Shown here: positions 23,188-32,347 of the stretch, one piece after another | Layout of the letters: each line of letters begins with the position of its first letter | How positions within the stretch are numbered: the stretch's first letter is position 1 | Assembly (NCBI GenBank): GCA_045541475.1 | Contig: JAZQJI010000042.1 | Coordinates: forward strand, 1-46,848 | DNA length: 46,848 nucleotides | Source of the DNA: RGIG3077 sp045541475 | GTDB lineage: Bacteria; Bacillota; Clostridia; Oscillospirales; Ruminococcaceae | Direction of reading: 5' to 3' | Translations under genes and position numbers: made by a program | Notes under the pieces: model-generated | Databases searched by the model: none | Told to the model about the DNA's origin: nothing | The model's input: only the letters and a program-made list of their open reading frames with translations

Positions 23188-24534
23188 TTACATACCAAGT
23201 TTGCTGAAGTCCATTCCTCTGAAGCGGTTTTTGCCTTTTTTGCCCTTTAAGCCTTTAAGCTGCTTCATCATTTTTTGCATTTGTTCAAACTGCTTGAGCA
23301 AACGGTTTACATCTTCAACCTTGGTACCGCTGCCTGCGGCAATTCTGCGCTTGCGCTTGGGATCGATAATCGAAGGCTTTGCGCGTTCGGCTTTTGTCAT
23401 GGAAAGTATCATGGCTTCCACACGCAAAAACTGACGCTCGTCGATATCAACATCCTTGATTTGTTCGCTTACGCCCGGCAGCATGGAAATAACGTTTTTG
23501 ATAGGGCCCATTTTCTGAATACTGCGCAGCTGTTCAAGCAAATCGTTCATATCGAATTTATTTTCCTGAACACGCTTTGCAAGACGCTCTGCGTCCTTTT
23601 CGTCAATGGTATTTGTTGCCTTTTCGATAAGAGTCATCACGTCGCCCATGCCGAGAATACGAGATGCCATTCTTTCGGGGTGGAACTGCTCGAAATCATC
23701 AAGCTTTTCGCCCATGCCGACAAATTTGATAGGCTTACCTGTAACGGCGAGAACGGAAAGCGCCGCACCGCCTCTTGTGTCAGAGTCAAGCTTTGACATT
23801 AAAACGCTGTCGATTCCAAGCGCCTCATCAAAGGAGCTTGCAACGTTTACTGCGTCCTGACCGGTCATTGCGTCAACAACAAGCATAATTTCGTTAGGCT
23901 GAGTTTCAGCCTTGATTTCCTTAAGCTCGTTCATCAGCTCGGTATCAATGTGCAGACGACCTGCGGTATCGAGAATAACGATATCGTTGCCGTAATCCTG
24001 TGCGTGCTTAACTGCCTTTTGTGCAATAACCACGGGATTGATTTGTCCCATTTCAAACACCTGCACGCCTGCTTTTTCGCCTACAACCAAAAGCTGATTG
24101 ATAGCAGCAGGACGGTAAATATCGCACGCAACAAGCAGCGGTCTGTGACCCTGTGATTTAAAATGCTTTGCAAGTTTTGCGCTGTGCGTTGTTTTACCTG
24201 AACCTTGCAAACCGCACATCATGATAATGCACGGCGGCTTTGCGGGCATGTTGATTTTTGCGTTTGAGTCGCCCATTAAAGCAACAAGTTCATCGTTTAC
24301 TATTTTAATAACCTGCTGTGCAGGGGTAAGACTGTTTAAAACCTCTTCGCCGACTGATTTTTCAGTAACCTTTGCGACAAAATCCTTAACAACCTTGTAG
24401 CTTACATCGGCTTCAAGCAATGCAAGCCTAACCTCACGCATGGCTTCCTTTACGTCTGCCTCGCTGAGCTTGCCCCTTGATTTAAGGCGCTTGAAAACGC
24501 CGTTAAGTTTTTCGGAAAGTCCTTCAAATGCCAT
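23188..24534 (-). CDS. ffh: signal recognition particle protein Ffh (SRP54)
   Basis: GTPase that, with SRP RNA, delivers nascent membrane and secreted proteins to FtsY. It has 448 residues: N domain (about 1-90), G domain with P-loop GLQGSGKTT, DTAGR and SKLD, and a Met-rich M domain (about 300-448; SMLPGV, then RIAAGSGT and a Lys-rich tail) that binds signal peptides and RNA. It follows ylxM by 50 bp. ftsY is not next to it. Confidence 0.97.
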   Translation of the reverse strand: MAFEGLSEKLNGVFKRLKSRGKLSEADVKEAMREVRLALLEADVSYKVVKDFVAKVTEKSVGEEVLNSLTPAQQVIKIVNDELVALMGDSNAKINMPAKPPCIIMMCGLQGSGKTTHSAKLAKHFKSQGHRPLLVACDIYRPAAINQLLVVGEKAGVQVFEMGQINPVVIAQKAVKHAQDYGNDIVILDTAGRLHIDTELMNELKEIKAETQPNEIMLVVDAMTGQDAVNVASSFDEALGIDSVLMSKLDSDTRGGAALSVLAVTGKPIKFVGMGEKLDDFEQFHPERMASRILGMGDVMTLIEKATNTIDEKDAERLAKRVQENKFDMNDLLEQLRSIQKMGPIKNVISMLPGVSEQIKDVDIDERQFLRVEAMILSMTKAERAKPSIIDPKRKRRIAAGSGTKVEDVNRLLKQFEQMQKMMKQLKGLKGKKGKNRFRGMDFSKLGM

Positions 24535-24584
24535 TGGTCGATTCCTCGCTTGGTTTTTCGGTGGTTGTTTTTATATATAAAATG

Positions 24585-24947
24585 TTATTCGCTTAAATCT
24601 TTAACACGTTGCATGATTGCTTCCGCATTGCTCAGAATGTTCTTGGAATAATTGTACATTCTGCATTCGCCGTAGATATTCTGCGCAAGCATATCAATTT
24701 CTTCCAATGCGCTTTCGTAAGCACGCATTTTTTGAGAAAAGCAAAGCTTGCTTTCAAGCTCGTCAAGCAACTGTTCGCCACGGTGTATGCTATCATGAAC
24801 GCCCTGCCTTGTTATGCGTTCATGCTCGGCTATTTCTGCAAGTGACATATCTTCATTATAATACAAATCAAGAACATTGCGCTGTTTGTCTGTCAGCATA
24901 TCGCCGTAATAATCAAGCAAAAGTGCAAATTTATAATCCTTTGCCAA
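24585..24947 (-). CDS. ylxM: YlxM/p13-like helix-turn-helix protein
   Basis: About 120 residues with a sigma-region-4-like helix-turn-helix: MLTDKQRNVLDLYYNEDM then SLAEIAEHERITRQGVHDSI, followed by a C-terminal helix pair. The family is the usual first gene before ffh and is thought to modulate SRP function. I choose the TTG at 24947 because AAGGCGGTGG lies 6 nt upstream and homologues begin at this point; an ATG at 24968 is possible but has no good ribosome site. It heads the operon; no clear promoter was identified. Confidence 0.85.
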   Translation of the reverse strand: MAKDYKFALLLDYYGDMLTDKQRNVLDLYYNEDMSLAEIAEHERITRQGVHDSIHRGEQLLDELESKLCFSQKMRAYESALEEIDMLAQNIYGECRMYNYSKNILSNAEAIMQRVKDLSE

Positions 24948-25061
24948 GCAAAACCACCGCCTTTTCATCAAATGTAAAGCAAATCGCCTTTACAACAAAT
25001 ATAATTATACTCTCCCAAATAGAATTTGTCAAGAGTTTTTTGCTCAATTTACGCAAAAAAA

Positions 25062-26408
25062 TCAAGAAATTTTCAAGGTCTTTTTTGATTCTTTTGCATA
25101 AAACCAAATAGATATAGCCGTACCGACAACCCAACCTGCCGGCCATGACATCCAGATGCCCGTTGAGCCGAAAAATCCTGACAATATGTATGCCAGAATA
25201 ACACGCAGTATCAAATCGACAAAAGTGCTTATCATAAACGCTTTCATGTTGCCGATTCCTCGCAGAACCGAGTCGGAAATGATTTTTATTGAAGCCACAA
25301 AGTAAAACGGCGAAACTATGCGCAAGAAGATAACGCCCGTATCAAGCGTAAGCGCACTTGACTCAGAATTGAGGAAAAATCCGACAAAATACTTGCCGAA
25401 AAAGCACAGCAGAATTACAAAGGGAACGGCTACTATTGCGCTCATTCGCTGACCGGCAAAAAAGCCCTGCTTTACTCTTTGGTATTTTCGTGCGCCCATA
25501 TTCTGTGCGGTAAATGCCGAAATACCGTTTGCCAAAGTTGAAAAAGCCGTAAGTGAAAACGAATTGAGCTTTATTGCCGCTGTAAATCCTGCAATAACCG
25601 CCTCGTCATAAACGTTTATCAGGCCTTGAATAAACAAATTGCCGACGGAAACAAAGCTTTGCTGCAAAATGCTGGGCACGGCAATTGCGCTGATTTCTTT
25701 AAGCAGTTTTTTGGACCACAGCGGCGGTTTTGTATCGGTTTGTATTTTTTTTACACGCCCGATTAATATAACAAGAGCCGCCACGCACGCAACACCCTGT
25801 GCAATAAAGGTTGCCCATGCAACACCTGCAACACCCTTGTGAAAATATCGCACAAAAATGTAATCAAGCACAATGTTGCCCACAGAAGAAGAGGCAAGTA
25901 GATAAAGTGGTGTTTTTGAATCGCCCAGCGAGGTGAAAACGCCGTTGCAGGCGTTATACAAAAACACAAAAATCAAGCCTGCTGTATATATTTTAAGGTA
26001 AAGTGCGGCATCGCCAAAAAAGCTTTTTGGTGTGTTTAGCATTTTTAGCATGGGTGAGCAGAACACAAAACCTATCAGTGTGAGTATAAAAGCTTCAATT
26101 GCAAACGAAATTATAGCGGTAGTGATAGCGGTTTTCATTTTTGTAATTTTCTTTTCGCCGTAAAGTCTGCTTACAACAACGCTGCAACCGATGTTGCTGC
26201 CTATGGCAAACGCCATAAATATCATTGTTATTGGTGCAGAAGCGCCCACGGCAGCCAAAGCCTGCTCGCCTGCAAACCTTCCTGCAATTGCCGTATCGGC
26301 AATGTTATACATTTGCTGAAAAATCACGCTTAAAAACATCGGTATGGAAAACCTCCACAGCACGCTTGAAGGGTTGCCGACGGTCAAATCCTTTTCCAAA
26401 AAAATCAT
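25062..26408 (-). CDS. MATE family efflux transporter
   Basis: Na+/H+-driven drug or metabolite exporter of the MATE/DinF class. About 448 residues with 12 predicted membrane helices in two homologous halves; typical features are FSIPMFLSVIFQQMYNIAD near residue 20 and VPSILQQSFVSVGNLFI in the second half. The start at 26408 has AAGAGAG directly upstream; the longer frame begins in untypical sequence. Substrate cannot be told. It is a single-gene unit between ylxM and the hypothetical at 26568. Confidence 0.88.
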   Translation of the reverse strand: MIFLEKDLTVGNPSSVLWRFSIPMFLSVIFQQMYNIADTAIAGRFAGEQALAAVGASAPITMIFMAFAIGSNIGCSVVVSRLYGEKKITKMKTAITTAIISFAIEAFILTLIGFVFCSPMLKMLNTPKSFFGDAALYLKIYTAGLIFVFLYNACNGVFTSLGDSKTPLYLLASSSVGNIVLDYIFVRYFHKGVAGVAWATFIAQGVACVAALVILIGRVKKIQTDTKPPLWSKKLLKEISAIAVPSILQQSFVSVGNLFIQGLINVYDEAVIAGFTAAIKLNSFSLTAFSTLANGISAFTAQNMGARKYQRVKQGFFAGQRMSAIVAVPFVILLCFFGKYFVGFFLNSESSALTLDTGVIFLRIVSPFYFVASIKIISDSVLRGIGNMKAFMISTFVDLILRVILAYILSGFFGSTGIWMSWPAGWVVGTAISIWFYAKESKKTLKIS

Positions 26409-26510
26409 CTCTCTTCTTTTACGTTCAATACAGTATATCACAAAAAATGAACACAAACTGCGTCAAAATGTAAACAACTGTTTAATATTGGGCAATGAGG
26501 ACTTAAATAT

Positions 26511-26543
26511 AAAAAATGAGCCTTTTGCTTCCAAAAGACTCAT
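26511..26543 (-). terminator. terminator of the 26568-26993 gene
   Basis: ATGAGTCTTTTG pairs with CAAAAGGCTCAT around GAAG, followed by TTTTTATATTT on the minus strand. Confidence 0.9.
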
Positions 26544-26567
26544 AATATTAATTAATAGTTGTGCGCT

Positions 26568-26993
26568 CTATATGTAACCGCAGGCAATTGAGCATTTGTT
26601 GATAAACGCAAGTATTGTTAGGTATATATTTGTTAATCCTTCGTATAATTCATTGTGGCTTTTGTTTGAAGAGTGCTGATTTAATGTCATAACAAAATCG
26701 GTTAACTCTTTTCCAAAATGTTTCAATACATTTCTGCCATGTTCTTCCACAAATATAAACAGAGTTCTGCCCAAGGTATCTGTTATCATTTTGTTTCCGT
26801 AGGCGTTAATAATCATAATCAACGGGAACACATAGTTTTTGAGCTTGTCGATATGATGTGTGATTTGGTTGTGCAAAATTGACATGGTTTTCTTTTCGCT
26901 GACATTGTTTGTTGTATTGCATATATCTGATATAGCTGTTTGAATAGACGCAAGCTCAGCAAGTTCTTTTTCGATGATTTCAATACTCAACAT
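26568..26993 (-). CDS. hypothetical alpha-helical protein, divergent from an XRE regulator
   Basis: The 141-residue protein is predicted mostly helical, with charged N- and C-terminal helices and a hydrophobic central stretch (YVFPLIMIINAYG). No signal peptide and no recognised domain. The start at 26993 has AAAAGGAG 8 nt upstream; the longer frame starts in that site. Its promoter overlaps the second ACATA.GTATTC copy, so the divergent XRE protein probably controls it. It has its own terminator. Function unknown. Confidence 0.6.
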   Translation of the reverse strand: MLSIEIIEKELAELASIQTAISDICNTTNNVSEKKTMSILHNQITHHIDKLKNYVFPLIMIINAYGNKMITDTLGRTLFIFVEEHGRNVLKHFGKELTDFVMTLNQHSSNKSHNELYEGLTNIYLTILAFINKCSIACGYI

Positions 26994-27070
26994 AGAAAGG
27001 GCTCCTTTTTGTGACATAATAAACTATTTGTGATAGTTGTAGTCGGCAATTAATACTGCGTTATAAAAAT

Positions 27071-27099
27071 ATTGTAACACATAAGTATTCTCTTGTCAA
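27071..27099 (-). promoter_or_regulatory. promoter of the 26568-26993 gene
   Basis: Minus strand TTGACA (27094-27099), 17-bp spacer, TACAAT (27071-27076). Confidence 0.8.
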
Positions 27100-27110
27100 C
27101 ATATGTATTC
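27079..27110. promoter_or_regulatory. direct-repeat operator ACATAnGTATTC
   Basis: ACATAAGTATTC (27079-27090) and ACATATGTATTC (27099-27110): two 12-bp direct repeats 20 bp apart, about two helical turns, covering the spacer and -35 of the minus-strand promoter. Likely site for the adjacent XRE regulator. Confidence 0.6.
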
Positions 27111-27156
27111 ATAATTATTTCAAACTCGGTTTATTATAGCATTGAGGTGATAATAT

Positions 27157-27399
27157 ATGTATAATCCAATGCTCGATTCCCAAACGGTTGGCAAGGTGAT
27201 ATCGGATTTTCGAAAGCAAAAAGGCATATCGCAGGAGGTTTTGAGCGGCTTGGCGGATATCGGCAGAACGCATTTAAGCGCAATTGAACGAGGTGAACGC
27301 AAGCCGACGCTTGAAACCTTATACAGAATATCATGCGCTTTAGAAATTAAAATGAGTACGATTGTTGAAGAAATCGAAAAAAGAATATCAAATGATTAA
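27157..27399 (+). CDS. XRE-family transcriptional regulator
   Basis: The 80-residue protein is little more than a Cro/CI-type helix-turn-helix: ISDFRKQKGISQEVLSG, then LADIGRTHLSAIERGERKPT. Ribosome site GAGGTGAT. It is transcribed away from the hypothetical gene at 26568; the direct repeats between them are its probable operator. The GH36 gene follows 71 bp downstream but has its own promoter. Small XRE proteins of this kind usually repress themselves and a neighbour. Confidence 0.9.
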   Translation: MYNPMLDSQTVGKVISDFRKQKGISQEVLSGLADIGRTHLSAIERGERKPTLETLYRISCALEIKMSTIVEEIEKRISND

Positions 27400-27408
27400 A
27401 TAAAACAG

Positions 27409-27437
27409 TTGACTATTTATCCGTTATCGTTTACAAT
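27409..27437 (+). promoter_or_regulatory. promoter of the GH36-GH74 operon
   Basis: TTGACT (27409-27414), 17-bp spacer, TACAAT (27432-27437). CGTTTACA (27428-27435) overlaps the -10, and a CGTTTAAACG palindrome (27452-27461) overlaps the ribosome site; both could bind a LacI-type regulator. Confidence 0.75.
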
Positions 27438-27470
27438 AATATAGTATATATCGTTTAAACGGAGGCATTT

Positions 27471-29669
27471 ATGAGTATTATATATAACGAAAATACCAAA
27501 ACATTTTTGCTGAAAGCAGCAGATGCCCTTTACGCTGTATCCATAGTTGATGAAGGCTATGTGTGTCACACGTATTTCGGCAAAAGCGTACCCGATGAGG
27601 ATTTGACATATCTTTTGAGATTGGACGAAAATCCTTTTGTCCCTTCAAAAAACAATCGTGACAGAGCGTGCTTTTTGGACGCTTCAAAGTTTGAATATCC
27701 CTGCTTTGGCATTGGCGATTACAGAGAATGTGCCTTCCGTATTCTTGATGAAAACGGATTTTCCGCAACTGATTTGCGATACAAAAGCCATAAAATCTAC
27801 AACGGCAAGCCGAAATTAAACGGATTGCCCGCAACCTTTGCCGATGAAACGCAGGCGCAGACGCTTGAAATTGTATGTGTGGACAAGCGTACACAGCTTA
27901 ACGTTACATTAAGATATACTGCGTTTGAAAATCTGCCGGTGATTGCACGCAGCACAAGCGTTGAAAACAAGGGCACGCTTAATTTACATATAAATAGTAT
28001 AATGTCGGCGTGTGTTGATTTTGATGAGTGCGATTATGATATGATTACGCTTTACGGCTCGTGGGCGCGCGAGCGTACCGCACAGCGTGCCGCATTGCAT
28101 CACGGCAAGCAGGTTATCGATAGCGCCAGGGGAGAGAGCTCGCATCAGTACAACCCGTTTTTTGCGCTTTGCACTAAAAACTGCAATGAGCAAATGGGCG
28201 AGGCCTACGGTTTTTCTCTTGTATATTCGGGCAATTTCTCGGCACTGTGCGAGGTTTCGCAGCATGGCAGCACAAGAGCGATGATGGGTATTAATCCGCT
28301 TGACTTTGCATGGCAGTTAAAACCGGGTGATGCGTTTGACGCCCCTGAGGCAATTCTTGTTTACTCCGATGAAGGTCTTGGCAAAATGTCACGCACATAT
28401 CATGATCTTTACAGAGAAAACCTTATACGCAGTAAATATAAATATACCGAAAGACCTATACTTATCAACAACTGGGAAGCTACATATTTTAATTTTGATG
28501 ACGAAAAGCTTATTGATATTGCAAAGCAGGCATCGGAATTGGGCATTGAAATGCTTGTTATGGATGACGGCTGGTTCGGACACAGAGATTCGGACAATTC
28601 CTCTTTGGGTGATTGGTTTGTTTATGAGAGTAAGATTAAATGCGGATTGAAAAATCTTGTAGATAAGGTTAATGCGTTGGGGCTTAAATTTGGTATATGG
28701 TTTGAGCCTGAAATGGTTTCTCCCGATAGCGATCTTTTCCGTGAACATCCCGATTGGGCGATAAGAGTGCCCGATATGGATATGACCTTGTGCCGTGAGC
28801 AATATGTGCTTGATTTTTCACGCAAAGATGTGCGTGACTGCATTTACGGCAGACTTAAAGATATATTAAATAGTGCAAATATAGAATATGTTAAGTGGGA
28901 TATGAACCGCCAGCTGACAGAGGTCGGCTCGGCAATGCTCAGGGCTGAAAATCAGCGTGAGCTCTGGCACAGATACGTTCTTGGCGTTTATGATATGATG
29001 GAGCGGCTTGTTACTGATTTCCCCGATTTGCTGCTTGAAAACTGCTCGGGCGGCGGCGCAAGATTTGACCCCGGTATGCTCTATTACAGCCCGCAGATAT
29101 GGTGCTCTGACGATACCGACGCCATTGAAAGACTGCGCATACAGTACGGCACTTCGCTTTGCTATCCGCCTTCGGCAATGGGTGCACACGTCAGCGTATG
29201 CCCAAATCACACATCAGGACGCTGGGCACCATTTAAGACAAGAGGCATTGTAGCAATGGCGGGTACTTTTGGATACGAGCTTGACGTAACAAAGCTTTCC
29301 GATGAAGATAAGCAGACGGTTAAGGAACAGATTGCTGATTACAAAAAGTATAACAAGCTGATGATATGCGGCGATCAATATCGTTTGGGCAATGTTAACG
29401 AGGATAGAAGCTTTGATGCGTGGGTTTTCGTTTCTAAGGATAAATCGCAGGCTCTTTTGAGCTTTGTTCAGGTCGATTCGAGAATAAGCACGCCTTCAAG
29501 AAGAATTAAGGTTTACGGTCTTGATGAAAACGCTTATTATCAATCAAGTGATGACGGCAGCGTTTTAAGCGGTGCGGCGCTTAAAAACTGCGGTGTTAAC
29601 ATTAAAGGTATTTACGGCGATTTTGCCGCAAAAACAATATATTTTACTAAGGTTGAGAAAAATCAGTAA
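27471..29669 (+). CDS. GH36 alpha-galactosidase
   Basis: Releases alpha-1,6-linked galactose from raffinose-type sugars or galactomannan side chains. It has 732 residues, typical of the bacterial tetrameric type: N-terminal beta-sandwich (about 1-320), catalytic (beta/alpha)8 barrel and a small C-terminal domain. The nucleophile is Asp477 (approximately) in YVKWDMN, the acid/base is in WCSDDTDAIERLRIQYG, and CSGGGARFD and MLVMDDGWFG are family motifs. No signal peptide, so intracellular. Ribosome site GGAGG. It is first in a two-gene operon with the GH74 lipoprotein gene, which begins 22 bp later. Confidence 0.95.
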   Translation: MSIIYNENTKTFLLKAADALYAVSIVDEGYVCHTYFGKSVPDEDLTYLLRLDENPFVPSKNNRDRACFLDASKFEYPCFGIGDYRECAFRILDENGFSATDLRYKSHKIYNGKPKLNGLPATFADETQAQTLEIVCVDKRTQLNVTLRYTAFENLPVIARSTSVENKGTLNLHINSIMSACVDFDECDYDMITLYGSWARERTAQRAALHHGKQVIDSARGESSHQYNPFFALCTKNCNEQMGEAYGFSLVYSGNFSALCEVSQHGSTRAMMGINPLDFAWQLKPGDAFDAPEAILVYSDEGLGKMSRTYHDLYRENLIRSKYKYTERPILINNWEATYFNFDDEKLIDIAKQASELGIEMLVMDDGWFGHRDSDNSSLGDWFVYESKIKCGLKNLVDKVNALGLKFGIWFEPEMVSPDSDLFREHPDWAIRVPDMDMTLCREQYVLDFSRKDVRDCIYGRLKDILNSANIEYVKWDMNRQLTEVGSAMLRAENQRELWHRYVLGVYDMMERLVTDFPDLLLENCSGGGARFDPGMLYYSPQIWCSDDTDAIERLRIQYGTSLCYPPSAMGAHVSVCPNHTSGRWAPFKTRGIVAMAGTFGYELDVTKLSDEDKQTVKEQIADYKKYNKLMICGDQYRLGNVNEDRSFDAWVFVSKDKSQALLSFVQVDSRISTPSRRIKVYGLDENAYYQSSDDGSVLSGAALKNCGVNIKGIYGDFAAKTIYFTKVEKNQ

Positions 29670-29691
29670 ATAAAGAAAGGACGCACAAAAG

Positions 29692-31956
29692 ATGAAAACT
29701 TTTGCAAAAAAACTTGGCGCAGTTGTGCTTGCCGCTGTTATGAGCATCGGCGTGTTCGGCTCGTGTGATAAGGGCGGAGATACAAGCACCTCGCAAAGCG
29801 GCGCTGATGCAGATGCGCTCGGCGGCGCTACTGTTGAATATGTTTGGGACGGCGTTGATATCGGCGGTGGCGGATATATAACCGGTATTGTATTCAATCC
29901 TTCACAGCAGGGACTTGTTTACTGCCGTACAGATATCGGCGGAGCTTACCGTTATGACGTGGGTCAGGGCAAGTGGATTTGTATTACCGACTTTTTCGGT
30001 GATGAAAGCGAATGGGTTTACACGGGCATTGAAAGTATTGCAACGGACCCTGTTGAACCTAACAGAGTATATGCCGCTTGCGGTACTTATGGCGATGAGG
30101 CTTTGATTATCTGCTCTGAAGACTACGGCGCAACTTGGACAAGAACTTACATAGAAGCAACTTGCGGCGGTAACCAATCGGGACGCGGCTGCGGCGAAAG
30201 ACTTGTTGTAGACCCCAACGATAACAGCATTATCTATTTTGGTTCAAGAAATCACGGACTTTTTGTGTCTACAGACTATGGCGTAACCTTTAACCCCGTT
30301 GCATCGTTCCCCACAAAAGGCAACTACTCTCAGGAAAGCAACACCGTTGGCTTGACATGGGTACTTTTCAACAAGGCTTCATCTGAAGCGGGCGAAGCTA
30401 CAAAACAGATTTTTGTCGGCGTTGCCGATACAAGCGGAAATACAATTTACGTATCTAACGATGCAGGCACAACATGGGAATGTGTAGGCGGCGCACCCGC
30501 AGGATATTACCCCATTTCGTCGGATATTTCATCTGATGGCAAGGTTTACATTGCATACAGCAACACCGCAGGACCCAATGTTGAACCTGAATCGGGTTAT
30601 GTATATAAGCTTGATACCGCAACACTTGAACTTACCGATATTACACCTACAATTCCGCAGGGCATTGCAAATCACGGCTTTGGCGGTATCAGCGTAGACC
30701 CTAACGACCCTAACAGAATTATCACGTCTGCTCTCGGTCTTTATTGGCCTGTAAAGGGTATACTTTATTACTCAACCGATGGCGGACAGACTTGGCTTGA
30801 TACATCAACACACGGCAAAACAGTAAATCATTCATCGCAGGGCTGGGTTGATTCACTTGCAGGTTCAAACACAGTCGGTTGGTGGATTACAACGATAGAA
30901 ATCAACCCGTTTAACTCTAACGAAGCGTTTTATACCACGGGCTACGCTGTAATGCGTGCAAGCGGTATTCAGGATATGGAAAACGGCGGCACGATTATCG
31001 ACATTTTCTCAAAGGGTATTGAAGAAACCGCAGTATTTGAAGTTGTCTGCCCGCCCGGCGATCCCGACCTTTACTCAATTATGGGCGACCTTGGCGGTTT
31101 TGTTCATGAAAGCGTTGATGCTGCACCCGGTGCAGATGCGATTTTCATGACTTCGCAGGTATCAAGCGATATGGACTGCGGCTGGCTTAACACAGATGTT
31201 GTTGTTCGCTGCGGCAAGGGACCTAACGGCTCTGGTAATCCGCTTGTTTATTCAAACGATGGCGGCTACACCTTCCATTCCGCAAATCTTCCCGAAGGAT
31301 GCGATCAGGCAGTGGGCGGCAGCGTTGCCGTTGCGGCAGATGGCAGCTCGTTTATATGGGCGCCAAGCGGTGTTTCGGCAACTGCTTATGTAACAAGCGA
31401 TTTTGGCGCAACCTGGACAGAATGTGCAGGCTTGCCTTACAAGTGTACGCTTGCGGCAGATAGAGTTAACCCCCTTAAATATTATGCATCTGTAAATGGC
31501 GTGCTTTATTCAAGCGTTGATGGCGGCAAGAGCTTTAGTATGGTAAACGGTCTTGTGCTTGAAGGTGCACAGATGTATACCGTATCAGGACATGAAGATG
31601 AGCTTTGGCTTTGCGGCGGCGGGTATATGTTCCGTTCGACCGATGGCGGCGTAACTTTTGAAACATATAAAAATATTGATGCTAACTGCATGGGCTTTGG
31701 TAAGGGCCTTACTGATGATACATACGCAATTTACTGCATAGGCACAACCGAAGAACACGGCTACGGCTTCTATCGCTCAACAGATATGTGTCAGACATGG
31801 GAACGCCTTAACGATGATTGGCATTTGTTTGGTAACACATCTGCAAATTGCATTACGGGCGATCCCGATATCTTCGGCAGAGTTTATTTCGTTTCCAACG
31901 GCAGAGGTATTATAAGAGGCGATGACCCTGCATACTTTACGGCTGAAACCGAATAA
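29692..31956 (+). CDS. surface lipoprotein GH74 xyloglucanase
   Basis: Endo-beta-glucanase that cuts the xyloglucan backbone. The 754-residue protein has a lipoprotein signal with the modified Cys near residue 25 (VFGSC), then a Gly/Asp/Ser linker, then two beta-propellers. Propeller repeats such as STDGGQTW and SSVDGGKSF recur throughout. Both catalytic aspartates expected for GH74 are present, in YCRTDIGGAYR and in GDLGGFVHESVD. It has no dockerin or Thr-rich tail, so it would be membrane-anchored rather than cellulosomal. Ribosome site AAAGGA. Pairing with an alpha-galactosidase suggests a role in mixed hemicellulose use; exo versus endo action cannot be told. Confidence 0.93.
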   Translation: MKTFAKKLGAVVLAAVMSIGVFGSCDKGGDTSTSQSGADADALGGATVEYVWDGVDIGGGGYITGIVFNPSQQGLVYCRTDIGGAYRYDVGQGKWICITDFFGDESEWVYTGIESIATDPVEPNRVYAACGTYGDEALIICSEDYGATWTRTYIEATCGGNQSGRGCGERLVVDPNDNSIIYFGSRNHGLFVSTDYGVTFNPVASFPTKGNYSQESNTVGLTWVLFNKASSEAGEATKQIFVGVADTSGNTIYVSNDAGTTWECVGGAPAGYYPISSDISSDGKVYIAYSNTAGPNVEPESGYVYKLDTATLELTDITPTIPQGIANHGFGGISVDPNDPNRIITSALGLYWPVKGILYYSTDGGQTWLDTSTHGKTVNHSSQGWVDSLAGSNTVGWWITTIEINPFNSNEAFYTTGYAVMRASGIQDMENGGTIIDIFSKGIEETAVFEVVCPPGDPDLYSIMGDLGGFVHESVDAAPGADAIFMTSQVSSDMDCGWLNTDVVVRCGKGPNGSGNPLVYSNDGGYTFHSANLPEGCDQAVGGSVAVAADGSSFIWAPSGVSATAYVTSDFGATWTECAGLPYKCTLAADRVNPLKYYASVNGVLYSSVDGGKSFSMVNGLVLEGAQMYTVSGHEDELWLCGGGYMFRSTDGGVTFETYKNIDANCMGFGKGLTDDTYAIYCIGTTEEHGYGFYRSTDMCQTWERLNDDWHLFGNTSANCITGDPDIFGRVYFVSNGRGIIRGDDPAYFTAETE

Positions 31957-31998
31957 TTACACATCTGTAACCGTTGTGTAATAATTTGCCAAAAATGT

Positions 31999-32033
31999 AA
32001 AAATCCCGAAAACGTTTGATTTTCGGGGTTTTT
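31999..32033 (+). terminator. terminator of GH36-GH74
   Basis: AAAAATCCCGAAAA pairs with TTTTCGGGGTTTTT around a 7-nt loop, followed by CGCTTTTTT. Confidence 0.85.
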
Positions 32034-32347
32034 CGCTTTTTTAAGTGGAATTTTGAACTGCCAAAAAAATCAAAACGGTTACGAAATCTAAGCAAAATAT
32101 TCGCAAAAAATGATAAAATGCAGTTGTTTGTTTTGATGCCATATTAGGTTATATCGTGAACAAATAACAAACAGATCATGAAGTCAATTGATATAATGCA
32201 CAAATCTGATTTGCCGTATTTGTAAGAAATCACAAAAAACGGCGTTTTTTGCTTAACTTAACATTTTGTACATTGTTTTTTTGCTACAAAAGGATATAAT
32301 GATTATAGTGTAACTGATTTGTAATCAATTAGAAAGGAGGTTATTTC
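32034..32347 (+). promoter_or_regulatory. intergenic region with the M23 gene promoter
   Basis: No gene is seen. A promoter lies at 32273-32300 (TTGTTT, 16-bp spacer, TATAAT). Upstream are an AT-rich stretch and a short CAAAAAACG/CGTTTTTTG palindrome near 32233-32251. Confidence 0.6.
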
